Below are positions 53,193-63,276 of a stretch of DNA of 64,000 nt, piece by piece (the first letter of the stretch is position 1; every line of letters starts with the position of its first letter). The translations under genes and the position numbers were made by a program. The notes beneath the pieces were generated by a model. The model was not told where the DNA came from. It was given only the letters and a program-made list of their open reading frames with translations, and ran no database searches. The stretch covers positions 62,001-126,000 of the forward strand of contig NZ_JBDXXH010000008.1 in assembly GCF_040373385.1 (NCBI RefSeq), given 5' to 3'. This DNA comes from Nitratidesulfovibrio sp. GTDB taxonomy: Bacteria; Desulfobacterota; Desulfovibrionia; Desulfovibrionales; Desulfovibrionaceae.

Positions 53193-54766
53193 TGCGCGGC
53201 CGCCACGGGCTTGTCGGCCCGGGGCGTGGCTTCGGGGGCCGCAGGGGCGTTTTCGGCCTGCGGCGCAATGCCCGCCCAGCCGCCGCCCAGGGCGCGGTAC
53301 ACATCCACCACCGCCGTCAGTTGGTCGCGCTGGGCGGATGCCAGCGAGACCTCTGCCTGGAACAGGCTGCGCTCGGCGTCCAGCACTTCAAGGTAGCTGG
53401 AATAGCCGTTGTCGTAGCGCAACCGGGCCAGGTGCAGCGAACGGCGCAACGCCTCCACCTGGGTGGTCTGGGCCTCCACCACGCCGCGCGCCTTGCGGTT
53501 GGCCACCAGGGCGTTCTGCGCTTCGCGGAAGGCGTCCTGCACGGCCTTTTCATACCCGGCCAGGGCGGCACGCTGGCGCGCTTCCGCAGCTTCCACCCCG
53601 GCCTTGACCCGGCCGAAGTCGAAGATGGGCATGGTCACGCTGCCCGCATAGTTCCAGGTACCCGACGGGCCGGTGAACAACCGGGTCAGGTCGCTGCTTT
53701 CGTAGCCCAAGAGGCCGGTAAGCGAGATGGACGGAAAGTACGCCGCCTTGGCTACGCCGATGCGCGCGCTGGCCGCCGCAAGCTGCTGCTCGGCCTGCAC
53801 AAGGTCCGGCCGGCGTTCCAGCAGGGTCGAGGGCAGCCCGGCGGGTACGCTGGGCGGTACGGGCACGGCGTCCACGGCAAGGCCGCGTTCGGTGGTTCCG
53901 GTTACGATGTCACGCGGGCTTCTGCCGGTCAGCACGGCCAGTGCCGTTTCGGTGGCGGACACGCTGTTTTCCAGCGTGTGCACGCTGGACCGGGCGGACG
54001 CGGCTTCCGCTTCGGCCTGCCGGTAGTCCAGTTCGCTGGTCAGGCCCAATTGATGGCGCACCTTGCGCAGTTCCTGCGTGGATTCGCGCGAGGCCAGCGT
54101 GTTGCGGGCGATCTGGAGCTGCTGGTCGTAGGCGCGCAGGTCGAAGTAGGTGCGGGCCACTTCAGAGACCAGGGTCAGGCGCACGGTATCGCGCGCGGCC
54201 ATGGTGGACAGCAGGTCGGCGCGCGCCGCCTCGCTGGCGCGGCGGTAGCGGCCCCACAGGTCCACCTCGTAGGACAGCGTGCCGCCCACGTTGTGCAGGT
54301 CCTGCACGCGGGTGGATTCATCGAACGAATTGAAGCTGTTCAGCGAATAGCGCTCGCGCTGCGATGCGCCCTGCGCGTCCAGCCGGGGCATCTGGTTGGC
54401 CCGGGCAAGGCCCAGTTGGGCGCGGGCCTCGTCCACGTTGGCGATGGCCTTGGCCAGGTCGCGGTTGTGGTCCAGCGCGGCGGCCACCATGGCATCCAGC
54501 GCCGGGTCGCCGAAGCCCTTCCACCAGCCGTCCTGCGTGGCGCCCGCATCAGCCGTGCCCGCGCGCCAGGCGTCGGGCAGGTCCATGGCGGGCCGGGCAT
54601 GGTCGGGGCCAAGCGCGCAGCCAGTCAGCATGGCCGCCAGAAGTCCCGCCGCCAGCAGCAGCGGCAGTTTCCGCATTCCCTGCACCGGGCGGGCCGGGGC
54701 GGCCAACTGCCGCCCCTTGCCGTATGTGAAGCCCTGCAGGCCAGTCAGGCTATTCATGCTTGTCAT
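53189..54766 (-). CDS. OprM/NodT outer-membrane efflux lipoprotein (RND system)
   Basis: Outer-membrane channel of 525 residues for the RND pump. The lipobox (LLAAMLTGC) comes after about 30 extra N-terminal residues, and ALGPDHARP follows. Family landmarks are [49 protein letters not shown] and [15 protein letters not shown] 54766 has AAGGAG seven bases upstream and overlaps the pump gene by 17 bases. ATG 54676 would start directly at the signal peptide but has a poorly placed site. The Ala/Pro tail is low complexity. Confidence 0.9.
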   Translation of the reverse strand: MTSMNSLTGLQGFTYGKGRQLAAPARPVQGMRKLPLLLAAGLLAAMLTGCALGPDHARPAMDLPDAWRAGTADAGATQDGWWKGFGDPALDAMVAAALDHNRDLAKAIANVDEARAQLGLARANQMPRLDAQGASQRERYSLNSFNSFDESTRVQDLHNVGGTLSYEVDLWGRYRRASEAARADLLSTMAARDTVRLTLVSEVARTYFDLRAYDQQLQIARNTLASRESTQELRKVRHQLGLTSELDYRQAEAEAASARSSVHTLENSVSATETALAVLTGRSPRDIVTGTTERGLAVDAVPVPPSVPAGLPSTLLERRPDLVQAEQQLAAASARIGVAKAAYFPSISLTGLLGYESSDLTRLFTGPSGTWNYAGSVTMPIFDFGRVKAGVEAAEARQRAALAGYEKAVQDAFREAQNALVANRKARGVVEAQTTQVEALRRSLHLARLRYDNGYSSYLEVLDAERSLFQAEVSLASAQRDQLTAVVDVYRALGGGWAGIAPQAENAPAAPEATPRADKPVAAAQ

Positions 54767-57700
54767 GGCGCGTCTCCTTGTTGCAGGCGTCGTCACCCGC
54801 TCCAGCCTCGCCGTCCGGCGGCAGATCTTCGAAGGCCGAGTGGCGTTCTTCTTCGCAGTACTTGCCCACGGCCATGGTGCGCATGGCTTCCGTGCCGCGC
54901 ATGCGTTCGCTTACGCCCATGATCAGCCGGTAGAACATGGGGATGAAGAAGGTGGCGATGAAGGTCGCCGCCAGCATCCCGCCGATGACGCCGGTGCCGA
55001 TGGAATGGCGGCTGGCCGCGCCCGCGCCGGTGCTGATGGCCAACGGCACGCAGCCCAGCACGAAGGCCAGCGAGGTCATGATGATGGGGCGAAAGCGCAG
55101 GCGGGCGGCCTCGATGGCCGATTCCACCAGCGAAAGCCCCTCGTGCCGCTTGATCACCGCGAATTCCACGATGAGGATGGCGTTCTTGGCCGCAAGGCCG
55201 ATGAGCGTGACCAGCGAGATCTGCAGGTACACGTCGTTGGCAAGGCCCCGCAGCCACACCGCGCAGATGGCCCCGAACAGGGCGAACGGCACGGCCATGA
55301 TGACTGCCAGCGGCAGCGACCACTTTTCGTACTGCGCCGCCAGGATCAGGAAGACCATGACCAGGCCCAGCACGAACACCAGCGACGACGAGCCGCCGGT
55401 CTGCTTTTCCTGGTAGGCGGAACCGGACCAGGCCAGGGTGTATTCCGGCGACATGACCTCGGCCGCCACCTCTTCGATGGCCGCGATGGCCTGGCCGGAA
55501 CTGTATCCGGCGGCGGGGCCGCCCACCACCTTGGCAGCGGGGAACACGTTGAAGCGTTCCACCACCTCGGGGCCGGTCACTTCCTGTACGTCCACCAGCG
55601 AGGTGAGGGGAATCATCTCGCCGGAGTTCGCACGCACGAACACGTTGGCCACGTCCGCAGGGCGGGCGCGGAAGTCGGCCTCGGACTGCATCTGCACCTT
55701 GAAGGTGCGGCCGAACTTGTTGAAGTCGTTGATGTAGCTGGCGCCAAAGGTGGCCTGCATGGTGTCGAAGATGGTGTTCACCGGCACGCCCAGGGCCTTC
55801 GCCTTGTTGCGGTCCAGGCTGATGAACAGCTGCGGCGCGTTGGCGCTGAAGGTGGTCTGCACGCCAACAAGTTCCGGGCGCTTGGCGGCGGCGGCGATGA
55901 GCTTGCCAACCACGCCTGCCAGGGCCTTGCTGTCCCCTTCGCCGCGGTTCTGCACGTAGAGTTCGAAACCGCCGGTGTTGCTCATGCCCGAGATGGGCGG
56001 CGGGTTGAAGGCCAGCACGATGCCTTCGGGCACGCCCATGCCCACGCCGAACACCTTGCGGGCGTAGTCGAACGACGACTGGCCTTCGCCCTTGCGCTCG
56101 TCCCACGGCTTCAGCGGCACGAACGACGTGACGAAGTTGGGCTTGGGCACCCCGGACAGCAGGTCGTAGCCGGTCAGGGTGATCAGGTTGGCCACGCGGG
56201 GGTCTTCCATGTGGCTCTTGTCCATCAGGTTGGCCACCACGCGGGTGCGTTGCAGGCTGGCGCCGTCGGGCAGGATGGACAGGCCGATGATGTAGCCCTG
56301 GTCTTCGTCCGGGGCAAGGCCGCTGGGAACCACCTGGAAGAAATGCCAGGTGGCGCCGCCAAGGCAGGCGAACAGCACCAGCGCGAGGCCCGTGCGGCGG
56401 ATGAGGAAGGTCACCCCGCCGGTATAGCGGTGGGTGACGCGTTCGAACCAGGCGTTGAACCAGCGGAAGAACGCGGGCGGCTCATGATGGCCGGGCTTCA
56501 GCATCAGTGCGCACAGGGCCGGGGTCAGCGTCAGGGCCACAAGGCCGGAAATGACCACCGACACCGCGATGGTGATGGCGAACTGCTTGTACATCTGCCC
56601 GGCAAGGCCGCCCATGAAGGCCACGGGAACGAACACCGAGCACAGCACCAGCACGATGGCGATGACCGGTCCGGTCACTTCCTCCATGGCCTTGAGGGTG
56701 GCCTTGCGCGGCGTCAGCCGCTCGGAGGTCATGATGCGTTCCACGTTTTCCAGCACCACGATGGCGTCGTCCACCACGATGCCGATGGCCAGCACCAAGC
56801 CGAACAACGTCAGCGTGTTGATGGAGAAGCCCAGTGCGTACATGCCCGCGAAGGTGCCCACGATGGACACCGGCACCGCAAGGCAGGGAATGAGCGTGGC
56901 CCGCCAGTTCTGCAGGAACAGGAACACCACCAGGAACACCAGCACCATGGCTTCCACCAGGGTGTGCACCACCTCGTTGATGGAGATGCGCACGAACTTG
57001 GTGGTGTCGTAGGGGATGGAGTGGCTGATGCCGTCGGGGAAGCGCTGCGACAGCTCCTGCATCTTGGCGGCCACGCGGTCGGCCGTTTCCAGCGCGTTGG
57101 CGCCAGGCGTCAGGAACACGCCCACGGCAACGGAGGGCTTGCCGTTGAGCTGGGTGCTCATGTCGTAGTCCTTGGCACCCAGTTCCACGCGGGCCACATG
57201 CTTGAGCAGCAGGGTGGAGCCGTCCGGCTCTGCCCGCAGGATGATGTTCTCGAATTCCTCGGGGGTGGTCAGGCGCCCCTTGGTGGTGACCAGATAGTTC
57301 AGCTCCAGGGGACTGCTGGACGGTTCCTGGCCAATGCGCCCGGCGGCGAACTGGGCGTTCTGCTCGCGGATGGCCTGCGCCACGTCGCCGGGGGTCAGCT
57401 TGAGCTGGGCCAGCTTGTCCGGGTGCAGCCAGATGCGCATGGAATAGTCCTTGGCGCCGAAGATGGTGGCATCGCCAACGCCCGGAAGGCGCTTCAGCTC
57501 GTCCACCACGTTCACCAGGACGTAGTTGCTGATGTAGACCGAGTCGTACCGCCCGTCGGGCGAGAAGGTGTTCACCACCTGCAGGATGGAGGGCGACCGT
57601 TTGGTCACGGTGACGCCCTGGCGGCGCACTTCCTCGGGCAGGGAGGCAGTGGCGGCCTGCACGCGGTTGTTGACGTTGATGGTGGCCTGGTCGGGGTCGG

Positions 57701-57995
57701 TGCCCACGGCGAAGGACACGGAAATGGTCATCTGGCCGTTACCGGCACTGACCGAGTTCATGTACAGCATGCCGTCAACGCCGTTGATCTGCTGCTCCAG
57801 CGGCGAGGCCACCGTGGCCGCGATGACCTCGGGGCTGGCGCCGGGGTAGGTGGCGGAGACGATGACCTGCGGCGGCACGATTTCCGGGTACTGCGCGATG
57901 GGCAGCGTGCGCATGGCCATGAATCCCGCCAGCATGATCACGATGGAGATCACGCACGCGAAGATGGGGCGATGGATGAAGAAACGCGATATCAT
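54750..57995 (-). CDS. RND efflux pump, AcrB/HAE1 family
   Basis: Proton-driven inner-membrane pump of 1081 residues. It starts [20 protein letters not shown], as in HAE1 pumps. [21 protein letters not shown] in helix 4 holds the paired Asp of the proton relay, and the two porter halves repeat around residues 40-330 and 560-860. Hydrophobe/amphiphile (drug) rather than metal type is inferred from the overall AcrB-like sequence. A Cys-containing acidic tail of about 40 residues is an extra. The gene follows the adaptor after 25 bases and overlaps the outer-membrane factor. Confidence 0.95.
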   Translation of the reverse strand: MISRFFIHRPIFACVISIVIMLAGFMAMRTLPIAQYPEIVPPQVIVSATYPGASPEVIAATVASPLEQQINGVDGMLYMNSVSAGNGQMTISVSFAVGTDPDQATINVNNRVQAATASLPEEVRRQGVTVTKRSPSILQVVNTFSPDGRYDSVYISNYVLVNVVDELKRLPGVGDATIFGAKDYSMRIWLHPDKLAQLKLTPGDVAQAIREQNAQFAAGRIGQEPSSSPLELNYLVTTKGRLTTPEEFENIILRAEPDGSTLLLKHVARVELGAKDYDMSTQLNGKPSVAVGVFLTPGANALETADRVAAKMQELSQRFPDGISHSIPYDTTKFVRISINEVVHTLVEAMVLVFLVVFLFLQNWRATLIPCLAVPVSIVGTFAGMYALGFSINTLTLFGLVLAIGIVVDDAIVVLENVERIMTSERLTPRKATLKAMEEVTGPVIAIVLVLCSVFVPVAFMGGLAGQMYKQFAITIAVSVVISGLVALTLTPALCALMLKPGHHEPPAFFRWFNAWFERVTHRYTGGVTFLIRRTGLALVLFACLGGATWHFFQVVPSGLAPDEDQGYIIGLSILPDGASLQRTRVVANLMDKSHMEDPRVANLITLTGYDLLSGVPKPNFVTSFVPLKPWDERKGEGQSSFDYARKVFGVGMGVPEGIVLAFNPPPISGMSNTGGFELYVQNRGEGDSKALAGVVGKLIAAAAKRPELVGVQTTFSANAPQLFISLDRNKAKALGVPVNTIFDTMQATFGASYINDFNKFGRTFKVQMQSEADFRARPADVANVFVRANSGEMIPLTSLVDVQEVTGPEVVERFNVFPAAKVVGGPAAGYSSGQAIAAIEEVAAEVMSPEYTLAWSGSAYQEKQTGGSSSLVFVLGLVMVFLILAAQYEKWSLPLAVIMAVPFALFGAICAVWLRGLANDVYLQISLVTLIGLAAKNAILIVEFAVIKRHEGLSLVESAIEAARLRFRPIIMTSLAFVLGCVPLAISTGAGAASRHSIGTGVIGGMLAATFIATFFIPMFYRLIMGVSERMRGTEAMRTMAVGKYCEEERHSAFEDLPPDGEAGAGDDACNKETRHDKHE

Positions 57996-58020
57996 TGCGG
58001 AGTCCTGCTAAGGGCGCGGA

Positions 58021-59304
58021 CTAGGAGCCCTGGTTTGCGGCCTTGGTCGCGTTTCCGGTGGGGGCCTGGCCTGACTGTCCCGACTGGCCCGATTGGCCGG
58101 ATTGGGCTTCGCGGGGCTGGCCGATGGTCACGGGCTGGCCGGGGCGCACCTTCAGCAGGCCTTCGACCACGTAGCGTTCACCGGCGGCAAGGCCCTTTTC
58201 CACGATGTATTCGTTGCCGATGGGCAGACTGATTTCCACGGGGCGCGGCTGGGCGATGTCGCCTTCGCCGATCACCCACACCATGGGGCCCTGCTGGGTT
58301 TGCAGCACGGCGCGCTGGGGAATGGCCAGGGCGTTGTTGTACACGGCGCCGCTCATGATCACGCGCACGAACTGGCCGGGCAGCACTTCCGCCTCGGGGT
58401 TGGGGAATTCGGCGCGCACGCGGATGGTGCCGGTCAGCGGGTCCACCAGCGGGTCGATGAAGTTCACGGTGCCGGTGCGCTTGTAGGTGGAGCCGTCGAT
58501 GAGGCGCACGATGACGGCGTACCCCTTCTTGGGCAAGGTGATCCTGCCTTCCTCGCGCATGCGGCGCAGGCGGAACAGATCCACGCTGGGGGTGGAAAAG
58601 TTCACGTACACCGGGTCCACCTTCGAGATGGTGGTCAGCAGGCTGCCATCGGCGGTGGTGGTGACCAGACTGCCTTCGGAGCGGGTTTCCTTGCTGGTCA
58701 TGCCGGAGATGGGGGCCTCGACGCGGGTGTAGCCAAGGTTGATGCGCGCGGTTTTCACGCGGGCGCGCGCTTCTTCAAGCGCGGCCCTGGCCGAATCGAA
58801 CTCGGCCACGGCGTCGTCGCGGTCCTTCTGGCTGACGGCGTTCTCGCGGTACAGGGGCAGCACGCGGTCGCGGTTGCTCTGCGCGCTTTGCAGGCGTGCG
58901 TCTGCCTGGGCCTGCTGTCCCAGGGCCTGATCCAGGTCGGCCTTGAACGGTTCGGGATCGATCTCGAACATCAGGTCGCCCTTCTTCACCGGGCGGCCTT
59001 CGGTGTAGGCGCGGCGCATCAGGATGCCGCCCACGCGGGCGCGCACCTCGACCTCGCGCGAGCCGGCCGTCTGCCCCACGTATTCGTAGGTCAGGGGCAG
59101 GTCGCGCGGCTGCACCTGCTGCACCACCACAAGGGGAGCGGGCATGGCCTTGGGCGCGGCGGATTCGTCCTTGCACCCGGCCAGCACGGTCGAAAGGGCC
59201 AGGACCAGGGCGAACAGCCCCACGTGCAGGGCGGGCAGGGGCCGTGCCACGGCGGTTGCTCCGGCGCGGGCGCGGCGGGAAGGAATGGGGAAGCGATACT
59301 GCAT
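58021..59304 (-). CDS. RND periplasmic adaptor, AcrA family lipoprotein
   Basis: Adaptor of 427 residues that bridges the pump and the outer-membrane channel. The lipobox LSTVLAGC anchors it to the inner membrane after Lgt processing. GGILMRRAYTEGRPVKKGDLMFEIDPEPF is the first lipoyl half, an Ala/Arg hairpin follows (about 105-165), then VEAPISGMTSKETRSEGSLV and the beta-barrel. The tail has QSGQSGQSGQSGQ from a 9-bp DNA repeat. ATG 59304 has AGGAGG nine bases upstream. It is first of the adaptor-pump-channel-marR operon. Confidence 0.93.
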   Translation of the reverse strand: MQYRFPIPSRRARAGATAVARPLPALHVGLFALVLALSTVLAGCKDESAAPKAMPAPLVVVQQVQPRDLPLTYEYVGQTAGSREVEVRARVGGILMRRAYTEGRPVKKGDLMFEIDPEPFKADLDQALGQQAQADARLQSAQSNRDRVLPLYRENAVSQKDRDDAVAEFDSARAALEEARARVKTARINLGYTRVEAPISGMTSKETRSEGSLVTTTADGSLLTTISKVDPVYVNFSTPSVDLFRLRRMREEGRITLPKKGYAVIVRLIDGSTYKRTGTVNFIDPLVDPLTGTIRVRAEFPNPEAEVLPGQFVRVIMSGAVYNNALAIPQRAVLQTQQGPMVWVIGEGDIAQPRPVEISLPIGNEYIVEKGLAAGERYVVEGLLKVRPGQPVTIGQPREAQSGQSGQSGQSGQAPTGNATKAANQGS

Positions 59305-59441
59305 GGGGTGGTTCCTCCTCGGCGCGGCGCGGGGTGCGCGGGTGCGCCGACATGCGGGGCGGTTGGGTGTGTCTTTCGGAGTTCCGGCGGGCCGTACCCT
59401 TTTGCGTTGCGACGGTGCGGGCAGGGGGCGGGGGAAATCCG

Positions 59442-59468
59442 GTAGGGTGCTATTCTGTAGCGTGCTAT
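59442..59468. promoter_or_regulatory. Direct repeat in the RND operon promoter region
   Basis: GTAGGGTGCTAT (59442-59453) and GTAGCGTGCTAT (59457-59468) are 15 bases apart in the 281-base gap between tetR and the adaptor gene. They could be regulator contact sites; no clear -35/-10 pair was fixed. Confidence 0.4.
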
Positions 59469-59585
59469 CGAAGTGTCGCGTTCTACATGGGGCGACAGTG
59501 GCCGTCAACCCCACCTTTGGAGCTGTGCCGTGGCAGGTCTGCCGGGCGGCATGGGGTGTCTTTGCAGAAAACCGTGCGAACCGCG

Positions 59586-60356
59586 TCAGCCGTTGGGCGG
59601 ACCGGTTGCCGTACATGTTGCCGGGCAGGCCGAACTGCCGGACATGGCCATGATGCCGCCCAGGGTGAAGCGGGTAACCCCTTCGGCGATGCGGTGCAGC
59701 ACCTCGGGGGTCAGTTCCTCGTGCCCGTAGAAATGGACGATGGCGGCGCGCCCGCTGTAGTGGAACGAAATGTGTCCGAAAATGGCCAGCAGGCAGGTGC
59801 GCAGCACGTCCGGGTCGTCCGCCGCCGGGCCCAGCAGCCCGCGCAGGATGTCGGCCAGCAGGTCGTTGACCGGGGCGATGTGCTCGCGCAGCAGCCCGTC
59901 GCAGGCCGGGGTGGGGTCGATGAGTTCCAGGGACACCAGCTTGCCGTGCGCCTGGCTGGCCGGGTCGTCGCCGCCGCCAAGGATGCGTTGCACCAGCCCA
60001 TGCACGAAGGCGCGCAGGCGTTCCTTTGGCGGGGAGCCGGGCGTTACCCCCACGTCCAGCGGAAAGGCTGCCTGGCAGGTGCGCATGTAGTGGTCAAGCA
60101 TGGCGGCGTACAGCTTGTCCTTGCCGCCGAAATGGTAGTTCACGGCGGCCACGTTGGCTCCGGCCCGGCGGCAGATTTCGCGCACCGTGGCCGACATGTA
60201 GCCGTGCTCGGCAAAGACCTCCGCTGCGGCGGCCAGCAGCCGTTCGCGCGTGCACTGGTCCTGCCTGCCGGATTCGCCTGGCCTGTCCGGTTTGCCGGGC
60301 AGGCAGGAGCACTGGCGGGGAGCCTGCCGTTCGTTCATGCGGCCATGGTCGCTCAT
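59586..60356 (-). CDS. TetR repressor upstream of the RND operon, CecR-like
   Basis: Repressor of 256 residues, related to the TetR at 49.6 kb (shared ANxAAxNYHFGGKDKLYAAxL helix-turn-helix region). The head contains extra Cys residues (CSC), and more Cys occur near the C-terminus. It is encoded upstream of and co-directional with the adaptor-pump operon. ATG 60356 has GGGAG six bases upstream. Its own promoter spacer contains a 14-mer that also occurs in the operator of the other TetR. Confidence 0.9.
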   Translation of the reverse strand: MSDHGRMNERQAPRQCSCLPGKPDRPGESGRQDQCTRERLLAAAAEVFAEHGYMSATVREICRRAGANVAAVNYHFGGKDKLYAAMLDHYMRTCQAAFPLDVGVTPGSPPKERLRAFVHGLVQRILGGGDDPASQAHGKLVSLELIDPTPACDGLLREHIAPVNDLLADILRGLLGPAADDPDVLRTCLLAIFGHISFHYSGRAAIVHFYGHEELTPEVLHRIAEGVTRFTLGGIMAMSGSSACPATCTATGPPNG

Positions 60357-60795
60357 TGCTTGCTCCCTGTCGTTTCACTGCTTGCCAACATAGTTTCAAA
60401 TTCAAAATTCAATCAATGTTTGAAGCGTGAATATGCCTCCGGTTTCTCCCTGTCAACCCTTGGCCTCCATGACTGGCCGAACGGACGGGATATGGCGGGT
60501 AGGGCCGGATTGGGGCAGGCGGGACGTGGAACGAGATGCCATAATGCCACGTTGCGGGCGGCGGTGCATGATTTTCCGGCCAGCATGATTGACCGGCTCA
60601 GCCGGGAGGGCGGTCGTGCGGCCTGTCTGGGCAATCCGTCTGGGCAACCCGTCAGTACGAGCCATTCGGGCAATGCCGTCCGTACCCAGCCGTGCGTGCC
60701 CGGCCGTGCGTGCGAACGATGCGGGCGGGATGCAGCGGCATTGCCGCATCCCTCCTCACCCGGGATCACCGGCGCCTCGCGCCAACATCGGCGAA
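60357..60795. other. Region upstream of the RND tetR gene
   Basis: It holds the tetR promoter and operator (60387-60424). Beyond about 60430 the remaining bases up to the DUF169 stop show no gene, hairpin with T tract or repeat that I can support. Confidence 0.4.
60387..60424 (-). promoter_or_regulatory. Promoter and operator of the RND tetR gene
   Basis: On the minus strand TTGATT (60416-60411) and TATGTT (60392-60387) are 18 bases apart. The spacer contains AATTTTGAATTTGA, identical to 14 bases of the 31-bp operator at 49587. TTCAAA and TTTGAA flank the block as a looser dyad. Confidence 0.65.
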
Positions 60796-61641
60796 TCAGT
60801 CCGCCTCCCCCTCTCCCCAGGCGCGTCTGCTCTTGGCCACCTTCTTGCGCACCCCCTGCCACGTATGACGGGTGAGCGCGGAATGCTCCATGGCGTCCAG
60901 CATCTTGCGGTACATGGGCAGGGGCGCCGCAAAGCTCATCTCGTCGGGCTTCATGAACTTGCGGGCCGAAAGGTCGAACCCGCCAATCACCGCCCGTTCC
61001 TCGCCGCGCTGCCGGTAGGCCAGCGGCCATGCGACAAGGGCGCCGCACCCCGCGCTGAAGGGCGAGGCCACGGCGTTGTGGTTGCCCGTGGCGTAGCAGG
61101 CCAGCGAGAACAGGCCGTTGAGCACTTCAGGCCGGGCGAAGAAGGCCACCACCAGCGGCTCTTCGCCGTTGTCGAACTGGTGCAGCGGCTTGAGCACGCA
61201 GTATTTGGCCGAAGCCTCGGGGGGCATGGTGTCGTCCATGAAGGCGCGCATGGACGGGTGGTCGGGCAGGTAGTGCTCGCCTTCCATGGGGGTGCCGGGA
61301 ATGCCCGTGGTCACGTAACAGATGTTGGTTTCCAGATACGGCCGGTACATGCCGGAGTAGAAGCCGCCGCCCATGCAGCCGCACGCCTCGTGGCTGATCC
61401 ACGCCGCCTGTTTCTTCTTGCGGGCCAGCCACACGTTGCCCATGAGGCAGGAAAATTCATGGGCGAAGGCCTTGTGCCAGTCGATCTGCCCGGCGGCCTC
61501 GCGGTCGCGGGTAAATATTTCGCCGGGTTTGGGGCCAAAGCCGTTCGCGGGCTTTTCGTCGGCGTAGTGCACGCCGAAGGGTTCCTCGTCGTGTCCCAGC
61601 AGTTCCAGCAGGCGCCGGGTGCGGTCGATGACGGTCTGCAT
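60796..61641 (-). CDS. DUF169 family protein
   Basis: Protein of 281 residues in the DUF169 family, whose function is not established. It has several Cys (CLMGN, ACGCMGGG, SAGCGALVAWP) and conserved PFGVHY and GFYSGMYRPY segments, which suggest a bound metal or cofactor. No signal peptide. ATG 61641 has GGAGG five bases upstream; ATG 61653 has none. A MarR gene lies 96 bases upstream on the same strand, so the two are probably co-transcribed. Confidence 0.82.
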   Translation of the reverse strand: MQTVIDRTRRLLELLGHDEEPFGVHYADEKPANGFGPKPGEIFTRDREAAGQIDWHKAFAHEFSCLMGNVWLARKKKQAAWISHEACGCMGGGFYSGMYRPYLETNICYVTTGIPGTPMEGEHYLPDHPSMRAFMDDTMPPEASAKYCVLKPLHQFDNGEEPLVVAFFARPEVLNGLFSLACYATGNHNAVASPFSAGCGALVAWPLAYRQRGEERAVIGGFDLSARKFMKPDEMSFAAPLPMYRKMLDAMEHSALTRHTWQGVRKKVAKSRRAWGEGEAD

Positions 61642-61737
61642 GGCGTCCTCCATGTTGTCGGGGAATGGTGAGGTCGTGCGGGGGGCGGGCGTGTCCCGTG
61701 GTGCCCCCGTTGCCGCGCGCTGGCCTGATGGACCGGC

Positions 61738-62190
61738 TCAGCGCTCGGTGGTGCGCAGGGTATCCTTTACCGTGGCCAGCACCCGCATGCAGGTGGCGTG
61801 GTCTTGCGGGCTGACGTCTTGCAACAGCAGGGCAAGGGCTTCTTCGGCCACGGCCCGGCTGCGCTCCTTCAGGTCGTTGCCAGCTTTCGTGGCAGTGACG
61901 ACCCTGCGCCGGGCATCGTCCCGGTCAGGGCTGCGGGTGACAAGCCCCTTGTCTTCCATGGTGGCCAGCAGGCGGCTCATGCCCGTCTTGTCCATGCACA
62001 GTGAGTGGGCCAGTTCGTCCTGCCCGATGGTTTCCCGGTTCCAGACAAAGACCATGCCCCCCCACTGCTCGGCGGTCAGGTCGATGCCTGCCTGGGCCAT
62101 GCGGCGGCGCAGGAAGGACGCCATGAGGCGGTTCGCCGTGAAGGTCATGAACCCGAGGGAGCCTTCCGGGTCGAAAAAAAAGTTGTTCAT
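61738..62190 (-). CDS. MarR family regulator upstream of DUF169 gene
   Basis: Winged-helix regulator of 150 residues: GQDELAHSLCMDKTGMSRLLATMEDKGLV is the recognition region and SPDRDDARRRVV the wing. It probably controls itself and the DUF169 gene. Three in-frame ATGs (62202, 62199, 62190) precede NNFFFDPEG. None has a ribosome binding site, and 62190 lies about eight bases past a good -10 box, so a leaderless message is possible. An operator-like dyad overlaps the promoter. Confidence 0.85.
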   Translation of the reverse strand: MNNFFFDPEGSLGFMTFTANRLMASFLRRRMAQAGIDLTAEQWGGMVFVWNRETIGQDELAHSLCMDKTGMSRLLATMEDKGLVTRSPDRDDARRRVVTATKAGNDLKERSRAVAEEALALLLQDVSPQDHATCMRVLATVKDTLRTTER

Positions 62191-62192
62191 GT

Positions 62193-62226
62193 CAACCATC
62201 ATGGAGAATATGGTTGTCCGTGTCAA
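62193..62226 (-). promoter_or_regulatory. Promoter and dyad operator of the marR-DUF169 unit
   Basis: On the minus strand TTGACA (62226-62221) and CATGAT (62203-62198) are 17 bases apart. The inverted repeat CAACCAT (62193-62199) / ATGGTTG (62210-62216) covers the -10 and spacer, as expected for an autorepressor. TGTCAAC occurs twice (62190, 62221). The rest of the gap to 62479 shows nothing else. Confidence 0.65.
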
Positions 62227-62479
62227 CTGTTTTCGCGGTTGCCAAGGCCGAGGTGGCGGGGGGCTGGAACGGTCGGGGCGTGCGTGATGACCCGCGCCGG
62301 AAGGCGCACGGGTGCCTGCCCCGCAGATGGGGGCAAGGGGGAGGGGCGGCGGCGTGGCCGCAGGCAACGGCAGACCCGCCGCGATGCAGGATCGGGCGTG
62401 CCCGTTGTCCGTGGGATGGCGGCGCGCGCCGTCCGGCTTGTCCGGCATCGGTCCGCCTGGGGTGGCGGCCCGACGGCGT

Positions 62480-62851
62480 CTAGTACGCCCCGGCGTGGGT
62501 GGTGGCGGCCACGGGGCGACCTGCCTGCGTTTCAAGCTCCGTCTGGCAGTGCACGCACAGGCGGGTGGTGGGGCGGGCCAGCAGGCGGGGCAGCGGGATG
62601 TCGTCGCCGCAGGCGTCGCACACGCCGTAGTCCTGGCTGTCCATGGCGCGCAGCACCCCTTCGATCTCGCGGATGCGCCGCCCGGCGCGGTCCAGAAGGG
62701 TCATGCTGAGGGCTAGTTCGCTGATGCGCGAGGCGAATTCGTTCTCGTCGGCGCAGGCTTCCACGCCGCCCTCCACCAGCATCTGGCGGCGCAGGTGGGT
62801 GAGCTCGGATTCAAGGCGGCGGCGGATTTCGACGTGTTGACGGTCGGTCAT
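62480..62851 (-). CDS. DksA/TraR family C4 zinc-finger protein
   Basis: Protein of 123 residues with a helical N-terminal part and a four-cysteine zinc finger near 77-100 (CDACGDDIP and CVHCQTE). DksA-like proteins bind RNA polymerase through the secondary channel and adjust stringent-response promoters. ATG 62851 has AAGGA seven bases upstream and fits the family start; the frame is open to 63028. Whether the coiled-coil tip has the acidic pair needed for DksA activity is unclear. Confidence 0.88.
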   Translation of the reverse strand: MTDRQHVEIRRRLESELTHLRRQMLVEGGVEACADENEFASRISELALSMTLLDRAGRRIREIEGVLRAMDSQDYGVCDACGDDIPLPRLLARPTTRLCVHCQTELETQAGRPVAATTHAGAY

Positions 62852-63276
62852 GGCGTGTTCCTTCCGTGCGCGGCGCCGGGCGTGCGGCCCGCGCGGTCTG
62901 CGGGGTGGCCCATGCGGTTCGGCCGACCCCGGTTTCCGGACACTGCCCCTTCTGCCCCAGGGACGGGATTGCTGGGCGACGGCGCGGCGACGGGCCATCG
63001 ACAATCGGGTGACACCCGCGCCATCCATTCCCCGCCCTGTCCCCCTTCACACAATGTTCACCGACCGGTCATGGCTTCTCCACGTGGCGCGCCTATCCAT
63101 GCATGCAACAGGACTCCATTTCGCGGAACAGGCACGCAGTCGCCACGGGACGGAAACCGCTCGCCACGCCACCCCCCGGTCGTCCGTCGTCAGCAGGCCT
63201 TCGGGCCGACATGCAGGCGGCGCCCGCTGCCCTCCGCGCCACCAGTCTCCGGCCAGCAGGCCGCCCAGGAGGACGC
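62852..63276. other. Divergent region between the DksA-like and acyltransferase genes
   Basis: About 425 bases holding both promoters. No gene with a ribosome binding site, no strong hairpin and no repeat were found. Confidence 0.35.

Noticed and set aside
54750..57995. Heavy-metal (CusA-type) RND pump
   Set aside because: Overall sequence and helix 4 motif match the HAE1 drug family; no Met-rich metal relay was seen.
54396..58232. Open frame of over 1270 codons on the plus strand opposite the RND pump
   Set aside because: Same artefact; the minus-strand frame is a clear AcrB family protein.
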